NCBI GenBank assembly: GCA_947846985.1 | Contig: CANTUZ010000002.1 | Span: 150,593,889-150,657,888 of the forward strand | Origin: Fratercula arctica | Lineage: Eukaryota; Chordata; Aves; Charadriiformes; Alcidae | DNA: 64,000 nucleotides | Direction: 5' to 3' | Shown: positions 12,500 through 25,306 of the stretch, piece after piece | Position numbering within the stretch: position 1 is the first letter of the stretch | Layout of the letters: every line of letters starts with the position of its first letter | Notes under the pieces: generated by a model | Databases searched by the model: none | Told to the model about the DNA's origin: nothing | The model's input: only the letters and a program-made list of their open reading frames with translations | Translations under genes and position numbers: made by a program

Positions 12500-14324
12500 C
12501 TGAAAGGAGAGTTAGCATTAACCTCATAGTCTCTGTCTAAATTTCAGCTCAGGTGAATACCACAGGCTAGATCAGGTCTCCTGACCATTCAAGTCAAGAG
12601 GTTTGCTGAAGCACAATAAGCTTCTGGCCCAGAAACCTGGAATTTTTTTTTCCCCACTAAAAACAGAAGAAAAGGGGAGAAAAGTGTCATTCCTACATGT
12701 AGCCAAGGCATGGCTGAGCTGTGCACGCAAATCAAAGCAGGTGAGTAGCACCATCCAGGCCCACAGCCCAGGTCTGGCAATGAGGGAAGCAATAAGAGAA
12801 ACACCTCTCCCTCTTCCTATTAGTACACTGACTTATTTATATTCTTAACCTCTTTATCAAACAGATCTCTGCAGAAGGAAACCAGTAACCCTATGCTGCC
12901 TTCACTCTGCCGTCCACATAACATAGCTTCAGATTGAAAGATCAAAAAAATTCTGAATCAGGTCCACTAAAAAGCTGAGGCAGGAGAAAGGATCTTCAAA
13001 AACTGGTTTTGCATTAACACAGAGGTTAATGAATCTAGTACAGTTTCAGGCAGCAGAAAGTCTTTTTTTCAACTGACAGAAGCAAATTGAAGGAAAATTA
13101 GACAAATGCTATAGGCAGGTGCCAAAACAGTTTTAAATGCAAGTTGCAATGGAGTTCCTGAAAGGGATTATTTAGCAGAAAAATAGGCAGGATTTCATCC
13201 CTGCCGTTTTTTATGGTCCTATACTAAAGACTTCTAAAGGTTTCCATAAAAATACTATAATCTAGTTCTTCAGGCCTGAGAAAGGGTTTTATATCTGCAC
13301 TGTCTGACTTTCAGAGGCCTTTTAAATATTTTGGCAATTGGAGCCATCATTACAGATTGGAAGTCTGGTGAAAAGATACCTTAGAGACTTTTGGCTTTAC
13401 TTTGCATTCTTACAGAAAGAAACCATTCTGAAGAAAAAAGGGAAAGAAAATAAAAAGAACTTTACTGTCCTGCTGAGAGTCACTTTACCTATTTTTCCCC
13501 TGACCAGGCATTCTATTGGAAAAGCATTGTAATGGATACCTGGACTCAAATGACATCTCTTGAGCAGCAAATGGATTTTAGCAAACTCTTGTCAAAATCT
13601 TGCTTTTTTCTTTTGCCACCTTCTGAAAATAACATTATAGAATGGTCCCTTCCTCTGAACAATTGAACACCCAAAGGTCCATGAGGGGCTTTTTCATTGA
13701 ATTGAGATCATTGTCCTGGGGAAAACAAGGAGCTGCTGCTACATTTACATGGAAGCTCCAGCAGATTGAAAAGTGGATTGATCCAGAGATCAACTCCTTC
13801 CAGCTCCAGAGCCATCTTGGGGAGGTCTGTGCAGCCCTATAAGCTATGGTGTGATACACCTCTCTACCGCCATCACCTCCGCAGGGAAAAGAGTAACTCC
13901 TTGATTTCCTACCCGAAGTTGCTACATAACTTATCTCTAAACAACTAACAACCTTTCTTTTTCTTCATGTTCTGCCTAATTTGCTATCTGATATTACCCT
14001 GAGACATCTGTCAGCATTACTCCTCACTCCCTTCCACTCACTGATACCAGACAGCTTTCCCCTAGAACAGAGGCTCTTGAAGTTTTGGAAGGCCACCAAC
14101 TTGGACTTCAGCTAGGTATTGTATAATGACTAGTCTGTAAAGCAATACAGCGCACCGACTTTTAAGAAGTCTTCTGTGGTCCACATAAGAGTTGAGAAAC
14201 TTCCAGTTTCCTAGGTCATGCTATGGGACTATCCTCAGGAGGAGTAATATTGCCCACAAGTTGTATAACTCTTCTTATTTGTAAGATCTTAATTGCTTTG
14301 TATTGGTGAGTATCACCATTAGTA

Positions 14325-14430
14325 TGAGAGATGGAGGAGTTCAGGGTGCCAAGATTTTAAGCGATTTGCTCACGATCACAGGAAATCTGGAAAAGTCAGG
14401 ATTTTCCCCTTGGTCTAATAGTTGTGGTCC
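14325..14430 (-). mobile_element. MIR-like SINE relic
   Basis: Gatttgctcacgatcacagg followed by aaatctggaaaagtcaggat resembles the reversed MIR core around the acttgcccaaggtcacacag block. Weak. Confidence 0.35.
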
Positions 14431-16517
14431 ATACATGTGCCTCCTACCTGCTGTTATTTAATACCCTAGAGAACAAGGCTGGCCCAAATCTGCTGATTTT
14501 GATGGAATATTTTTCTATTAACACCAACAGGTATTGGATAAGAGTCAGAGTGGGAGTGGAGACAAGACTGCTATGAAGTAAAAAAAGCAGAAAGTCAAAG
14601 AATTCAGGAAAGCAATATTTTTGAATGAAATATGAAATGACTGAAATATCAGTTAGGAAAGAGAAAAGAAAACATGAAGAGAGGTCATGAAGTTAATCAA
14701 AGAATTACAAAATGACTGAATCCTGAGAAGTAAAAAAACTAACGACGAAGAGTTCTAGGCTTAAGTACCTTAAAGTAGTTAATTAAGAAACATAGTTAAA
14801 GAGTATGAACTGTACTCTCCACTGTTGGTGGGGTCAGATCCTGATTTTCCCCAGATCAGCCAACGTGCTGGGCTTGCCATCTGTCAGGTAAGAAAGAACT
14901 TCAAAGCCCAATCCAGTCATTATTTGTAAATGCTTTGGGATGTTTTTGTTTTAATTCTATGACCTTCTTTTGGAAACTGGCTTGAGTTTTACAAAATATG
15001 TAGATCTCTATTTTGCTGACTTTTATATGGAAAACTCAGACAGCTGCATCCCAATATTTGGCATCTCCATCTCTTTCCCTCAGCTACACTTCAGTGGTTT
15101 GGCTCACACAGAAGCAAGTCAGCCAGCCGAGGGACATGCTCGACGGAGCCCTGAGCCGGAGTTAGTTTTCATGCTGACTCCAGGAAAGGACTTCCCAGCT
15201 GCACCCAAGTCTTTGCACATAAGCAAAACCAGTGATGAACTAGGTTAATTCTCCCCTTATTGCCCTTCTTTTTGTTCTCCCTTATTTTTAACCTCCTTTT
15301 CCTTACTTTCCCCCTCCTCCTTCCTCTAGACTCAAATATCTCATCCTTTTGTTTTCAAAAAAGCCTGTCTCTCCCTCTGATGCAAAGATCTTCTTCTTAA
15401 TGTGGGTGACCAAGGTGTTAAGCTCCCCAGGCGGGGCTAATTCTAGATGTATTGGCTTGAGTGCTCACACTGAGATTGGGAACAGGACTAGTACTGACTT
15501 CACTGGGAGCAGCATTAAATCCACAGGACAGCTATAGAGGATTTCCATATCTAAATTTTTCCAGCAGCTTTGAAACTTAGAGTGAGGTTTGGATAACCAA
15601 AACATTCACAGTAAGATATAATAATACTTTATCCATTCCTCCCCCATGAAACTACTTGAATGGAAGTAGTCTGAGAAAAATGTCTGTTTGGTTAATGTTA
15701 AAATCTGAAAAGTAGAAAGAACAAAACAGGTTGTGAAAAATCTTGGTTAATTTGGAAAGTTACAACATAAGGACCTTAAAACTACTGGTCCTTAAAGCAG
15801 AGCATTCTGGGTTTTGGAAATCATATGAGGAAAATGTAGAAATTAATATCATTAGAAAGAAAAATATTTCCCCTAATAACTGTGTGCTACAGAAGCAATG
15901 TCAAGCATGGTGTATTTATATTTTTGCAGTTGGGACTGTTAAAAATTGGCAGTTGTTATAAAACAGGATACTTTAAATCTAGTTAAATTTTAAGTAAATA
16001 CAGCTTCATCAAGTTTCTGCTACTCGAAAAGCAGGTTCTTTAACTTCACAGAAAGATTTCTCTTGTATGAAATCAAGCACTGATATTTTTTAAAGCTATC
16101 AAAATATTCAAGCCACCACATACTTTGTGTGAGAAAAAAGCGTATTTTTAGTTGGAGCAAAAAACCCCAATGTTTTTGAGCTCTACCCGACGCAGAATCA
16201 AAAACTGAGCTGACAGAATAGAACTAAGACACTGATCACATAATTGAAAAACATTATCACACACAACTTCCCTGAATAAAAGAATATTTATGGGAAATTC
16301 TGTTTATTGCTCCTGAAATTCCAGGCAGCTGGGCAGCCAGGGCACTACCACCTCTGGGGCAGTGAAAATCTTCAGGTGCATCTAGTTTTGGATCACCGTC
16401 TGTATTTAAAGAAAGCCACGCAACATCAGTGTTGTAACCCATTCTGATGGGTTTGGGGAAATATAGATTAGAAATCTATACCCTCCAGTATCTTCTTTTT
16501 GTCTCCAAGAGCAAGTT

Positions 16518-16545
16518 CACCTTGTTTCAGTGATGAAACAAGGTG
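16518..16545. repeat. Perfect 12-bp inverted repeat, 4-nt loop
   Basis: CACCTTGTTTCA and TGAAACAAGGTG are exact reverse complements separated by GTGA. Flanks do not extend the stem, so it is too short for a microRNA precursor. Confidence 0.75.
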
Positions 16546-19500
16546 TCTTTACTAAACAAAAGGCATCTCTTCAGTATAGTGAACTGCTGAAATCCAGACA
16601 AGACATTTTCAGGCTTTGCCCACACTGTTTTCATCCCTGACTGTTTCATCTCCTCTAATTGTTTCTTTAACGTAATCCAAGCTTGCTTTCTAGGGAATAA
16701 AGATAAAGAAAACCAAGAGGGTCTATATTCAGCAAAATCTGATCATGAAGAAAATCTCCCCAAGGAGATCGAGTGGTGTTATAACAGGTGAGCACTTCAG
16801 CTAGTGGGTTGCTGATATTAAGCTGTAGACCTTTGAAGCCTAGTGGACCTTGTCAACTTTCCATCCATACCACAGTACAGAAACATCTGGGTGAAACAGC
16901 ACTGAGCATACTCACTATGAAAACACACAGATGAAGACTCACATCCCTCCTTTCTTGTGTCCATGGCTGAAAGCTGAACTGAGATGTGAAACAGAGTAAG
17001 CAAGCCACTGGTTTTGAACCACCCTGGGGAGCTGTTTTGCACTCTTCTGCGAGACAAACTCATTGGTTGACGATGAGCTGTTTCTCCATTCATATTTAAC
17101 ATGTTCATAAATGTTTTAATACCTTGTTCTTAGAGATTTTAATACCTTATATGAGAGGAGCTCATACCTCCATGAGAGGAGCTTCTCTCCCTTCCTTTAT
17201 TATAAGTCACAATTGGAATGTTCACGAATAACCACTGTATCACAGAGAGTACAGAGTTTTCACTGCTACTCGGCCCATGTATTAAGCTCTTTCATCTGCC
17301 TCCCACTCCTTTGCTCCCTCTTCTCTGTTCTGACACTGCCAGTTGTGATACCGTTTATTGTAATATCTGTGATATCATTAGTTGTTCCATGGATGCTGAA
17401 CTAGAGGTTTGTCTACATCACAAAATAATATATTCCTTCATAATCATTATAATCCACTAAGCAAGATCATCCGACATGACCAAAACTTAGTTTTGAACTA
17501 CATCTGCTAATCATGCATAAAACAGTTAATGCCTGTATTTTTCTGTTAAACATTAAAAGCATGAAAATGACTGCACATTTTTCTTTCAAATTGCTATTCT
17601 GTTAAGCCTTTTTGTAAGTAATCTGTTTAATTGCCAGTAGAATCCTTATTTACTAAAGAAGACATTTTAGTTATTAACTGGCTTGTTAACTTTAAATGTA
17701 AAATTTACATAATCTAGGCTACTAACTTTTATACAACCTGGCACTACCTTTCCACCAATTCACTGGAACTACTGTTATCTTTTCAGTAAACCTTTTATAG
17801 CCTAGTTTGACCGTTTTTGACAAACAGGGTTTTGAGAAAAAGTATTGTCCTTTTAAATGCTGCCAGTTTCTATCTGCTCACAAGAAAGGTTTTAAAGGTT
17901 TAATTTAGATGTTACATTAAAATCTGTTACTCTTACATGTATATTAAATGCCCTGCATTACGTTAACAGGAGATGATGCAATCAAATTACTCAAATGAAA
18001 ATATTTTTAGTCACAATAACTGAATCAGAGTTATCATGTTATACAGGGAAGAAGGCATACAGTTTTATCAAAAAGAGGAAAAGAAAATAGATCACCTACG
18101 CAATAAAAAACTCACATTTGTTAAAAACAAGCTGATATTGCTGAGATAATATTTGTATGAGCAATATTTGGATGGTGCAGGACACATTTTTTTATCTTAC
18201 ATTATGAAACGTGGACTGATGAATACATCAGTTTAAGAATGTCTTGCAGAAAATATTTAGTATGATCATAGATAATATAACTTCTGCTTTCAGCTTCTAC
18301 TAATATCCATACATCCTTATGATGAAATAAGCTTGTGAATTTTATTTAGGTCCACAGGTGTCAGGATCAGGGATTGTGTCTTTCTCTGTATCCATATTGT
18401 GCCTACCACACAGTATTCTAGGAATCTACAATAACTCTAATAGATAATACAATATCTATTACAAAAACTATAATACAGTTATCCATAATAATTATCATAT
18501 GTACCATATCAGTGAACTACTTCTGCCAAGCACTAAGTTTTAAATTTGCTTTACTGAACTTGCTGAGATCCCAGTATTAGCCTCCAGTTTGGTCATGACT
18601 ATTTTTGGAGATAAGGTTTGAATGCCATAACAACTGATTAAAAAGTTGCATTATTACTATAATATATGTGTCTCTTTCTGCCTGTTTTTCTATAGCTTCT
18701 CTTTTACTTTCTCCTGGTTTGTCCCTGACCTCCTTTTATTTCTGTTTCCACTTTGTAAAAATTTTCCTCTCCTCTTGGCAAGAGGAACAAACTTGCGGTG
18801 TAGAGACTTTAAAACATACTTCTGTAGCCATGGATTTCACATACCCAGCCTGCTGTCTGTGCAGCATTTCAGCTGAAAAGCTATACTAGAGCAAATATTT
18901 CTGGAAATTTTTATGAACTAAAAGAACTTTACAGCCATTTATAATTGCCTGGCGTTGGTACTGAAGGATGAAGTAGGCAGGACGGCAGTAGGCAGGACGC
19001 ACCAACAGCCACTCCTGTTAACACCTACACGAGCTGCTGCAGAGATGAAAGAGCAGAGCAATGAAACGAAAGGAAAGGGATCAGAGCACAGCTCTGCTTT
19101 GCTTTACTAGCCTCCTTTCCTCTCTCCCTCTTTTTTTTGTAGACTGCCACACAGGAAAATCCAGCTGTGCACAGACGGCAAGCAGCCTGGCAGAAGGTGC
19201 TTTTCCTTTCATTAAACAAACAAGTGAACGGGTATTTGTTGACCAAATGCTTCAGTCTTCCTCCCCAGGCAGAGGCTTCTTAACTCCTGGCCAGCGGCAT
19301 TCACAGCATGCTGGTGCTACGCTACAGGAATTGTGCAGCTACGCTTGCTCCACATAAAGACTTCACGTATTGAAGCCCGAGTATCAGTGGTGAACGTACT
19401 TTGTTCTCTGCCGCATCCAACTACAGTTCCCTCCCGTCACCATCTCTCACTTTTCACCCTTGAAACTGTGGTAGCATTTTGGCTTTCATCTAGATTTATG

Positions 19501-19739
19501 TATGTTGAAGAACCATCATTCACTAAAGTCAGTAGCTATTAAGGACAAACAGTATCATCCATTCGCGGATCTGAAGTTCCACACTTTTCTAAGAGCAAGG
19601 AAATCGACATTCAGATCACTGTAGTGATGGCTACATCCCTATGGATCGAGTTCTGAATTAGTTTCATTGTGGCAGTGGGATGGTACAGAAAGCAATTGCT
19701 GACAGTCTGGTTTGAGATAGAGGGTATGATTTTCCATTC

Positions 19740-20927
19740 TTGGATCTTCTGACACCAAGGGGAAATTTCACCAAGGGGAAATCATGTCTGACTAATCTGA
19801 TAGCCTTCTACGATGGCATGACTGGATGGATAGATGAGGGGAGGGCGGTAGATGTGGTCTATCTTGACTTAAGCAAAGCGTTTGACACGGTCTCCCACAG
19901 CATCCTCATAGGGAAGCTTAGGAAGTGTGGGTTAGATGAATGGACAGTAAGGTGGATAGAAAACTGGCTGAAAGATAGAGCTCAGAGGGTTGTGATTAGG
20001 GGCACAGAATCTAGTTGGAGACCAGTGACGAGTGGTGTTCCCCAGGGGTCAGTACTGGGTCCAGTCCTCTTCAATATATTCATCAATGACCTGGATGAGG
20101 GGATAGAGTGCACCCTCAGCAAGTTTGCTGATGACACAAAGCTGGGGGGGGCGGCTGACACACCGGAGGGCTGTGCTGCCATACAGAGAGACCTGGACAG
20201 GTTGGAGATCTGGGCAGAGAGAAACCTTATGAAATTCAACAAGGGCAAGTGTAGGGTGCTGCACCTGGGGAGGAACAACCCCAGGCACCAGTACAGGTTG
20301 GGGGCTGACCTGCTGGAGAGCAGCTCTGTGGAAAGAGATCTGGGAGTCCTGGTGGACAACAGGATGACTATGAGCCAGCAATGTGCCCTTGTGGCCAAGA
20401 AGGCCAATGGCATCCTGGGGTGCATCAAAAAGAGTGTGGCCAGCAGGTCAAGGGAGGTCATCCTCCCCCTCTACTCTGCCTTGGTGAGGCCACACCTGGA
20501 GTACTGTGTCCAGTTCTGGGCTCCCCGGTTCCAGAAGGACAGGGAACTGCTGGAAAGGGTGCAGCAGAGGGCTACCAAGATGATTAGGGGACTGGAACAC
20601 CTCTCTTATGAGGAAAGGCTGAGGGATTTGGGTCTCTTCAGTCTGGAAAAAAGACGGCTGAGGGGGGATCTTATCAACACTTACAAATACTTAAAGGGTG
20701 GGTGTCAGGAGGATGGGACCAGGCTCTTTTCAGTAGTGCCCGGGGACAGGACAAGAGGCAATGGGCACAAACTTGAGCACAAGAAGTTCCACCTAAACAT
20801 GAGGAGGAACTTCTTTACCCTGAGGGTGGCAGAGCACTGGAACAGGCTGCCCAGAGAGGTGGTGGAGTCTCCATCTCTGGAGACATTCAAAACCCGCCTG
20901 GACGTGTTCCTGTGTAACCTGCTCTAG
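19740..20927 (+). pseudogene. CR1 ORF2 fragment: reverse transcriptase, C-terminal part
   Basis: This is an open frame of 395 codons. Visible RT motifs are [11 protein letters not shown] (residues 41-51, first catalytic Asp at 43), [11 protein letters not shown] (98-108) and FADDTKL (129-135, catalytic Asp pair 131-132). The thumb and C-terminal region follow ([37 protein letters not shown]). The ATG at 19740 lies in flanking DNA, so the start is accidental. The endonuclease domain and the RT fingers are absent, so the product should not be able to retrotranspose. The lack of any stop or frameshift in nearly 1.2 kb suggests a recent insertion. Confidence 0.85.
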
Positions 20928-21024
20928 GTGACCCTGCTCTGGCAGGGGGGTTGGACTAGATGATCTCCAGAGGTCCCTTCCAACCCTATGGTTCTATGAT
21001 TCTATGATTCTATGATTCTATGAT
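19753..21024 (+). mobile_element. CR1 LINE, 5'-truncated, youngest copy in the window
   Basis: This is about 1.27 kb of CR1 with the second half of ORF2 uninterrupted to the TAG at 20925-20927, then a short 3'UTR and a tail of about four ATTCTATG units (20991-21024). The endonuclease and the first part of the reverse transcriptase are missing, as is normal for truncated CR1 insertions. A 14-bp sequence, CACCAAGGGGAAAT, is repeated at 19753-19766 and 19769-19782, at the 5' junction. Confidence 0.95.
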
Positions 21025-21156
21025 CTACACTTTAGAGTCCCTAATTTCTTCCACCAAAACTGCCACAGGATGTCCAGTATAATACTTGTCATGGGTCTAA
21101 GATCTTTAACCCTCATCAAATTACTGTCTTGCTAATATTTATTTGGAGATGTCCTC

Positions 21157-21182
21157 TTTTTTTTTTCTTTTTTTTTTTTTTT
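21157..21182. repeat. Poly(T) tract
   Basis: It is 25 T with a single C, about 130 bp after the CR1 tail. Confidence 0.9.
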
Positions 21183-23180
21183 GCTTGCAATCTAGATTTA
21201 TTCATAATCTGGACATTAAAGAGCCAATCACTGAAACTCCCAATGGGACTCTGTTCTGCAGTTGTTTGCACATCACCATAAAAGTTCTAGCTGCTTTGTA
21301 CATTCCATGAATAGTCTTGAGACCTTTTCAATGTGGCAGAAAGATATCAGCATAGTGCAAATGCCCATGAATTCCAATGTGTATGAATATTAATGCTGGG
21401 TGCTCCAGCCTTCTGTAAATTTTCCTGTCAATACTTCACACGAATGTTCAAAAATCATGAAATAGAAGGTAATGTGTCAGTAATGAAAATCAATGCACGT
21501 CATTTTCTACAATATCAGGAATCTGCTTCCTCAGCTGTGTGGACTCGCAGAAGATAATGGCCAGTGACACTTCCAGCACATCACAAACTATACCTCTATA
21601 TGCAGTAATAATCTAGAAAACTTCACATTCGTATTTGCTTAACTTTTGCTTTTATTTATAGCTCTCTGTTAACAAACTCATTAAGCAAATGGGATGATGT
21701 TCTGGTTTTAGAAGTGTTACATCTTATTCCATGTGCTTCTGCAAAAATGTTGAGGTTGTAGTGTTCCAAAACAGATGGTTTTGTGTGTCTAGCACTTAGT
21801 CTATTAGGCTACCAGTTTCTTTCAAGGCTAAAAGTTGCTAATCTCTCACAAGACCCACCGTTACATGCCAGAACAGGTGGCGATCACCTGTACAGTCCTT
21901 TCCCCTTAGTAAATTTTGAAGTTTGAAGTTAGAAACACTGCCCTGGAGCTTCTTGACGCACCACCTCTAGAACTTAACTTATAAAATAACCAGCTGGGTT
22001 GGAGTTTTCCCCTAGTAGCTACACCATCCTCTTTGCCACCGCTTCCCAGCTGCTCGAGCCGTAGTGATGTACGGTACGCACCACTCCTGCCCAGGAATGG
22101 AGCTTCCCTCTTCCTATGGGGCAGGACCGCTTCTCTTCCGGAACCTCCTGCATCCCTACCAAATCTCCTCTTTGAAGACAAGACTAAAAAGTAATCCCAA
22201 ATTTTACTCATAGAAATATGGATCTTCTGTCCGTTCCTCGAATTTGGGAATGTTTATGGGGCAAGTGAATGTCCTGCTATCCTCAGGGAATATTTGCACT
22301 GAGTTTATTTAAAATTTAAAAACATATGTATCAGCAAGGACATGTGTCCTAAGGACATGTGTCATTTGGGAAAAATAAGTTATTTGAATTCATATCCTCC
22401 AGCTTCTATTTCCACAAAAGGCAAAACAGAGGGAGTCTGTCCTGGAAGTTTTTACAGGGACCAAAGAAAGGAAACTGGGAAAAGGGAATGAATTGTGTTA
22501 AAGCACTCTCTGTAAACAAGCCCCTGACTTTGATTTAGAAAAAATGGCATGTTGGTTTGAATGGACTTTTTCTGCTCTATGGATTTCAGTAGGAAAACCT
22601 GGATAGAATTTAGAGAAACACAGAAAAAAGCCTGAATGGATCGTTTACAAGGAATATTGAAAGTATTAAATTATTTCAGCTTGGCTAAACGATGACACAA
22701 TAACATTTTCAGTCCACAAGTATTTTTAAACTTTATTTTTAAATGCTGTTTTTACAATGAGGCAGCTTATAAGTGAAGTGAATATGTGGACCACTCCTTT
22801 TAATACAGTGTCTCCCTGGCAACCAGACCAGCAAAAACAGAAAATGAGATTAGGTGACCAATCGTTTCTTCCATCTCTCATGTCTTCGATTTCTTTGCTG
22901 GACGGCTGATAAAGTGCTCGGACTCTGTGACTCCTCTGGGTGGGTGAAGCTCAATGCAGTATGTTTCCTTTGGCGAGAAGCAGTACATGTAGTTAGATGG
23001 TATGCTATGCTGATATCATATGGCTGTCTAAAGGAGAAAAAATCTCTTTGGAGTGCCAGCAGTAAAGGCTTGGCTATCACAAGACCGAAATTTCAGTATT
23101 TCCTTATGAGTATTTTTATGCCCTAACTTACAGAAACAGCAAGGAGATTTTGGGAAGATCAGAGAACTGGTCCAGGAACT

Positions 23181-23384
23181 ATGGCTGGAAACAGTTCCCT
23201 GGAAGGGCATCCAGCTTGCCAGCCCAAAATGTGTTACTCGCAGACAATGCAGGAACTCAGAACAGATGATGAAGAAAATGCAGACATATTAATGACTGAA
23301 AGAAATGACAGATGCTCATATCTGAATGGAAATGTACTGTCTTCAAAATTATTCCAGCTAGAAGAAAGGAACACCTCATGCCAG
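23181..23384 (+). other. Weak candidate exon ending in a strong splice donor
   Basis: An open frame of 68 codons from an ATG (MAGNSSLEGHPACQPK...) ends at ...ERNTSCQ, where CAG|GTATGT is a strong donor at 23385. An acceptor-like cttacAG lies about 50 bp before the ATG. The composition (TDDEENADILMTERND) looks protein-like, but I recognise no family and found no following exon. Chance is quite possible. Confidence 0.18.
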
Positions 23385-25270
23385 GTATGTCCCTGCACAA
23401 CCCTCTTTATGTGTTCTCAGTGTCCCTGCCCTTCTCACTCTGAGACAGGCTGGCTGCCACGCACTCCTAGGGCCCCTCACAGAGTGCAGCTGCTACACAG
23501 TGGGTCAGGCAGCTTGTTATGGGGTATTCCTCTTCAGGAAACCTATTATTCTTGTACTTCTCTGTCTTCAATGGCTAGTCGTTTGCTCTAGGAGCACAAG
23601 ACAGTTTTAACCTTAAAAAACCTTCAGTGGTAAGAGTTACTTCTGAGACTGCCTCTGCACCTGTGGCACAGCAACAACAGACATTATAGAAAGTGCTTAA
23701 GTGAAGAGGGTCCAATTTAATTGTACTTCATTTGTTTTCCTTGCCTCGCATTCTCAGTAGTTTACAGTTTCTACTTCAGAGTTGTCCCAGTTCAAAACCT
23801 CTGGAACTCCTTGTTCCCAGGACACACGGTAAGTTTTTGTTTATTCTCCCAAGTTTTTTTCTTTTTCAGTTATGGCCACAAAGGAATATGACAAAAGTAT
23901 ATTGGAAAATGAAATGAAAACTATAAAATATGTTTTCACTACTTATGGCCAGATTATTCAGCACTTGGCAGAGACCAATGAGGATATGGGAAACAGGCAC
24001 AAAGGACAGCCATAAATCATGCCGTCTGGTAACCACACTTACTTGGAAACATCAGGAACTGTCAATTAGCTGATTTAGGGTCTCATTAGCCATACCCCTT
24101 TCTGTCAGACATGCCCTGAAGAGCGGCTACTCCTTAGAGAGGAAAAAAAGATGGGGGAACCCCACTCTGCTCAACTTTCTGATTGCAGAACCCCTGTTTT
24201 ACAACCATTAGGTTCTTCAAATTGCCATCCTCTTCCTGCCCTTACTCATGCAGGTATTCTTACTCTCAAAAGCAATCTGAGAGGCGACCATGTAATAGCT
24301 GCTTCATTCAGGAAGAGCCAAGAAAATGCATATGTTCCTCATGACCTATGCATGTACTTCTTCCTGAAGCTCTCGAAATAAAAATTAGGTGATATGTTCC
24401 TCAAAGACCTTATTGGCTCTCTGCACCAAAATGAGTCTCACCCAGTGGATAAAGAAAGGAAAATTTTCCCTATTCTGTTTATCCATTATCGGTAAATGCA
24501 GTAAAATGGACCCAAATTAGATCCTCAGTAATGTCAATCTGGTAATTTCAGATACAAAGCATAATTATACATTCAGGGTTAATAAACTTTAAACCAGAAT
24601 TAAATAAGCAAATAAAGACTACCTTATTTTCTTTGAGAGCAAATACTAATGGCCCTTTTCTGACACAACTCTCATCCTTTTGCTTTCCAGTGTAGTAGAA
24701 ATCAGGGCTACAGAATGTGAGTGACTGAATATCCACACATACTACCGCCCTGAGCAGGAGGAGCCATCCATACCACAGCCCATGGCATGCAGCACCTACC
24801 CTCTGATTGCTCGTATAAAAACATCATTTTGGTCAGCTGCAGCATAGCCCTTATGTTACTTGAAGCACTTTGTTCAGTCATCCCCCCTCCCCAAAATAGT
24901 AGTTATGTTTTATGGCCATACAGGTACAGAGAATCCCGGGGGGTGAAAAATTAAAAGCTAGTTAGTATGTACAAAGAGCATCTGGTCTAAAGAATGACAG
25001 CCCTAAGCAGTGTGGACATGAGCCATTCCTACCCTACTACTTGCACTATCTGTAGCAGTATGGATACTACGTTTGTGCTTCTTGGTTGTCTTTTCTAAAA
25101 ATCTCAGCCTGCACAAAACCACAGCAAACACTTCCACCTGCACTCTTCTGACTACAAAGGACAAATGTTCTCGCTGTTCACCATAGCTTTTCGGACACTA
25201 GAACCAATTATAAATGAGAAAATAATAATAGAAGCTTTCTTAGAAACCTAAAATTCCTCTTATGTTCAAA

Positions 25271-25306
25271 CAAAGCCAAATGTAGTAACAAAGCCATATG
25301 TAGTAA
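25271..25306. repeat. 18-bp tandem duplication
   Basis: Caaagccaaatgtagtaa is followed directly by caaagccatatgtagtaa, with one mismatch. Confidence 0.85.

Larger units (their letters stand above)
11561..19739. other. Intergenic, long unique AT-rich stretch
   Basis: It holds the weak minus-strand exon candidate (12.3 kb), a MIR-like relic (14.3 kb) and the 12-bp hairpin (16.5 kb). From 17,430 to about 18,360 it is very AT-rich, transposon-free and full of homeobox-type TAAT/ATTA cores. A short duplication, gtaggcaggacg, occurs twice near 18,973-19,000. Confidence 0.4.
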
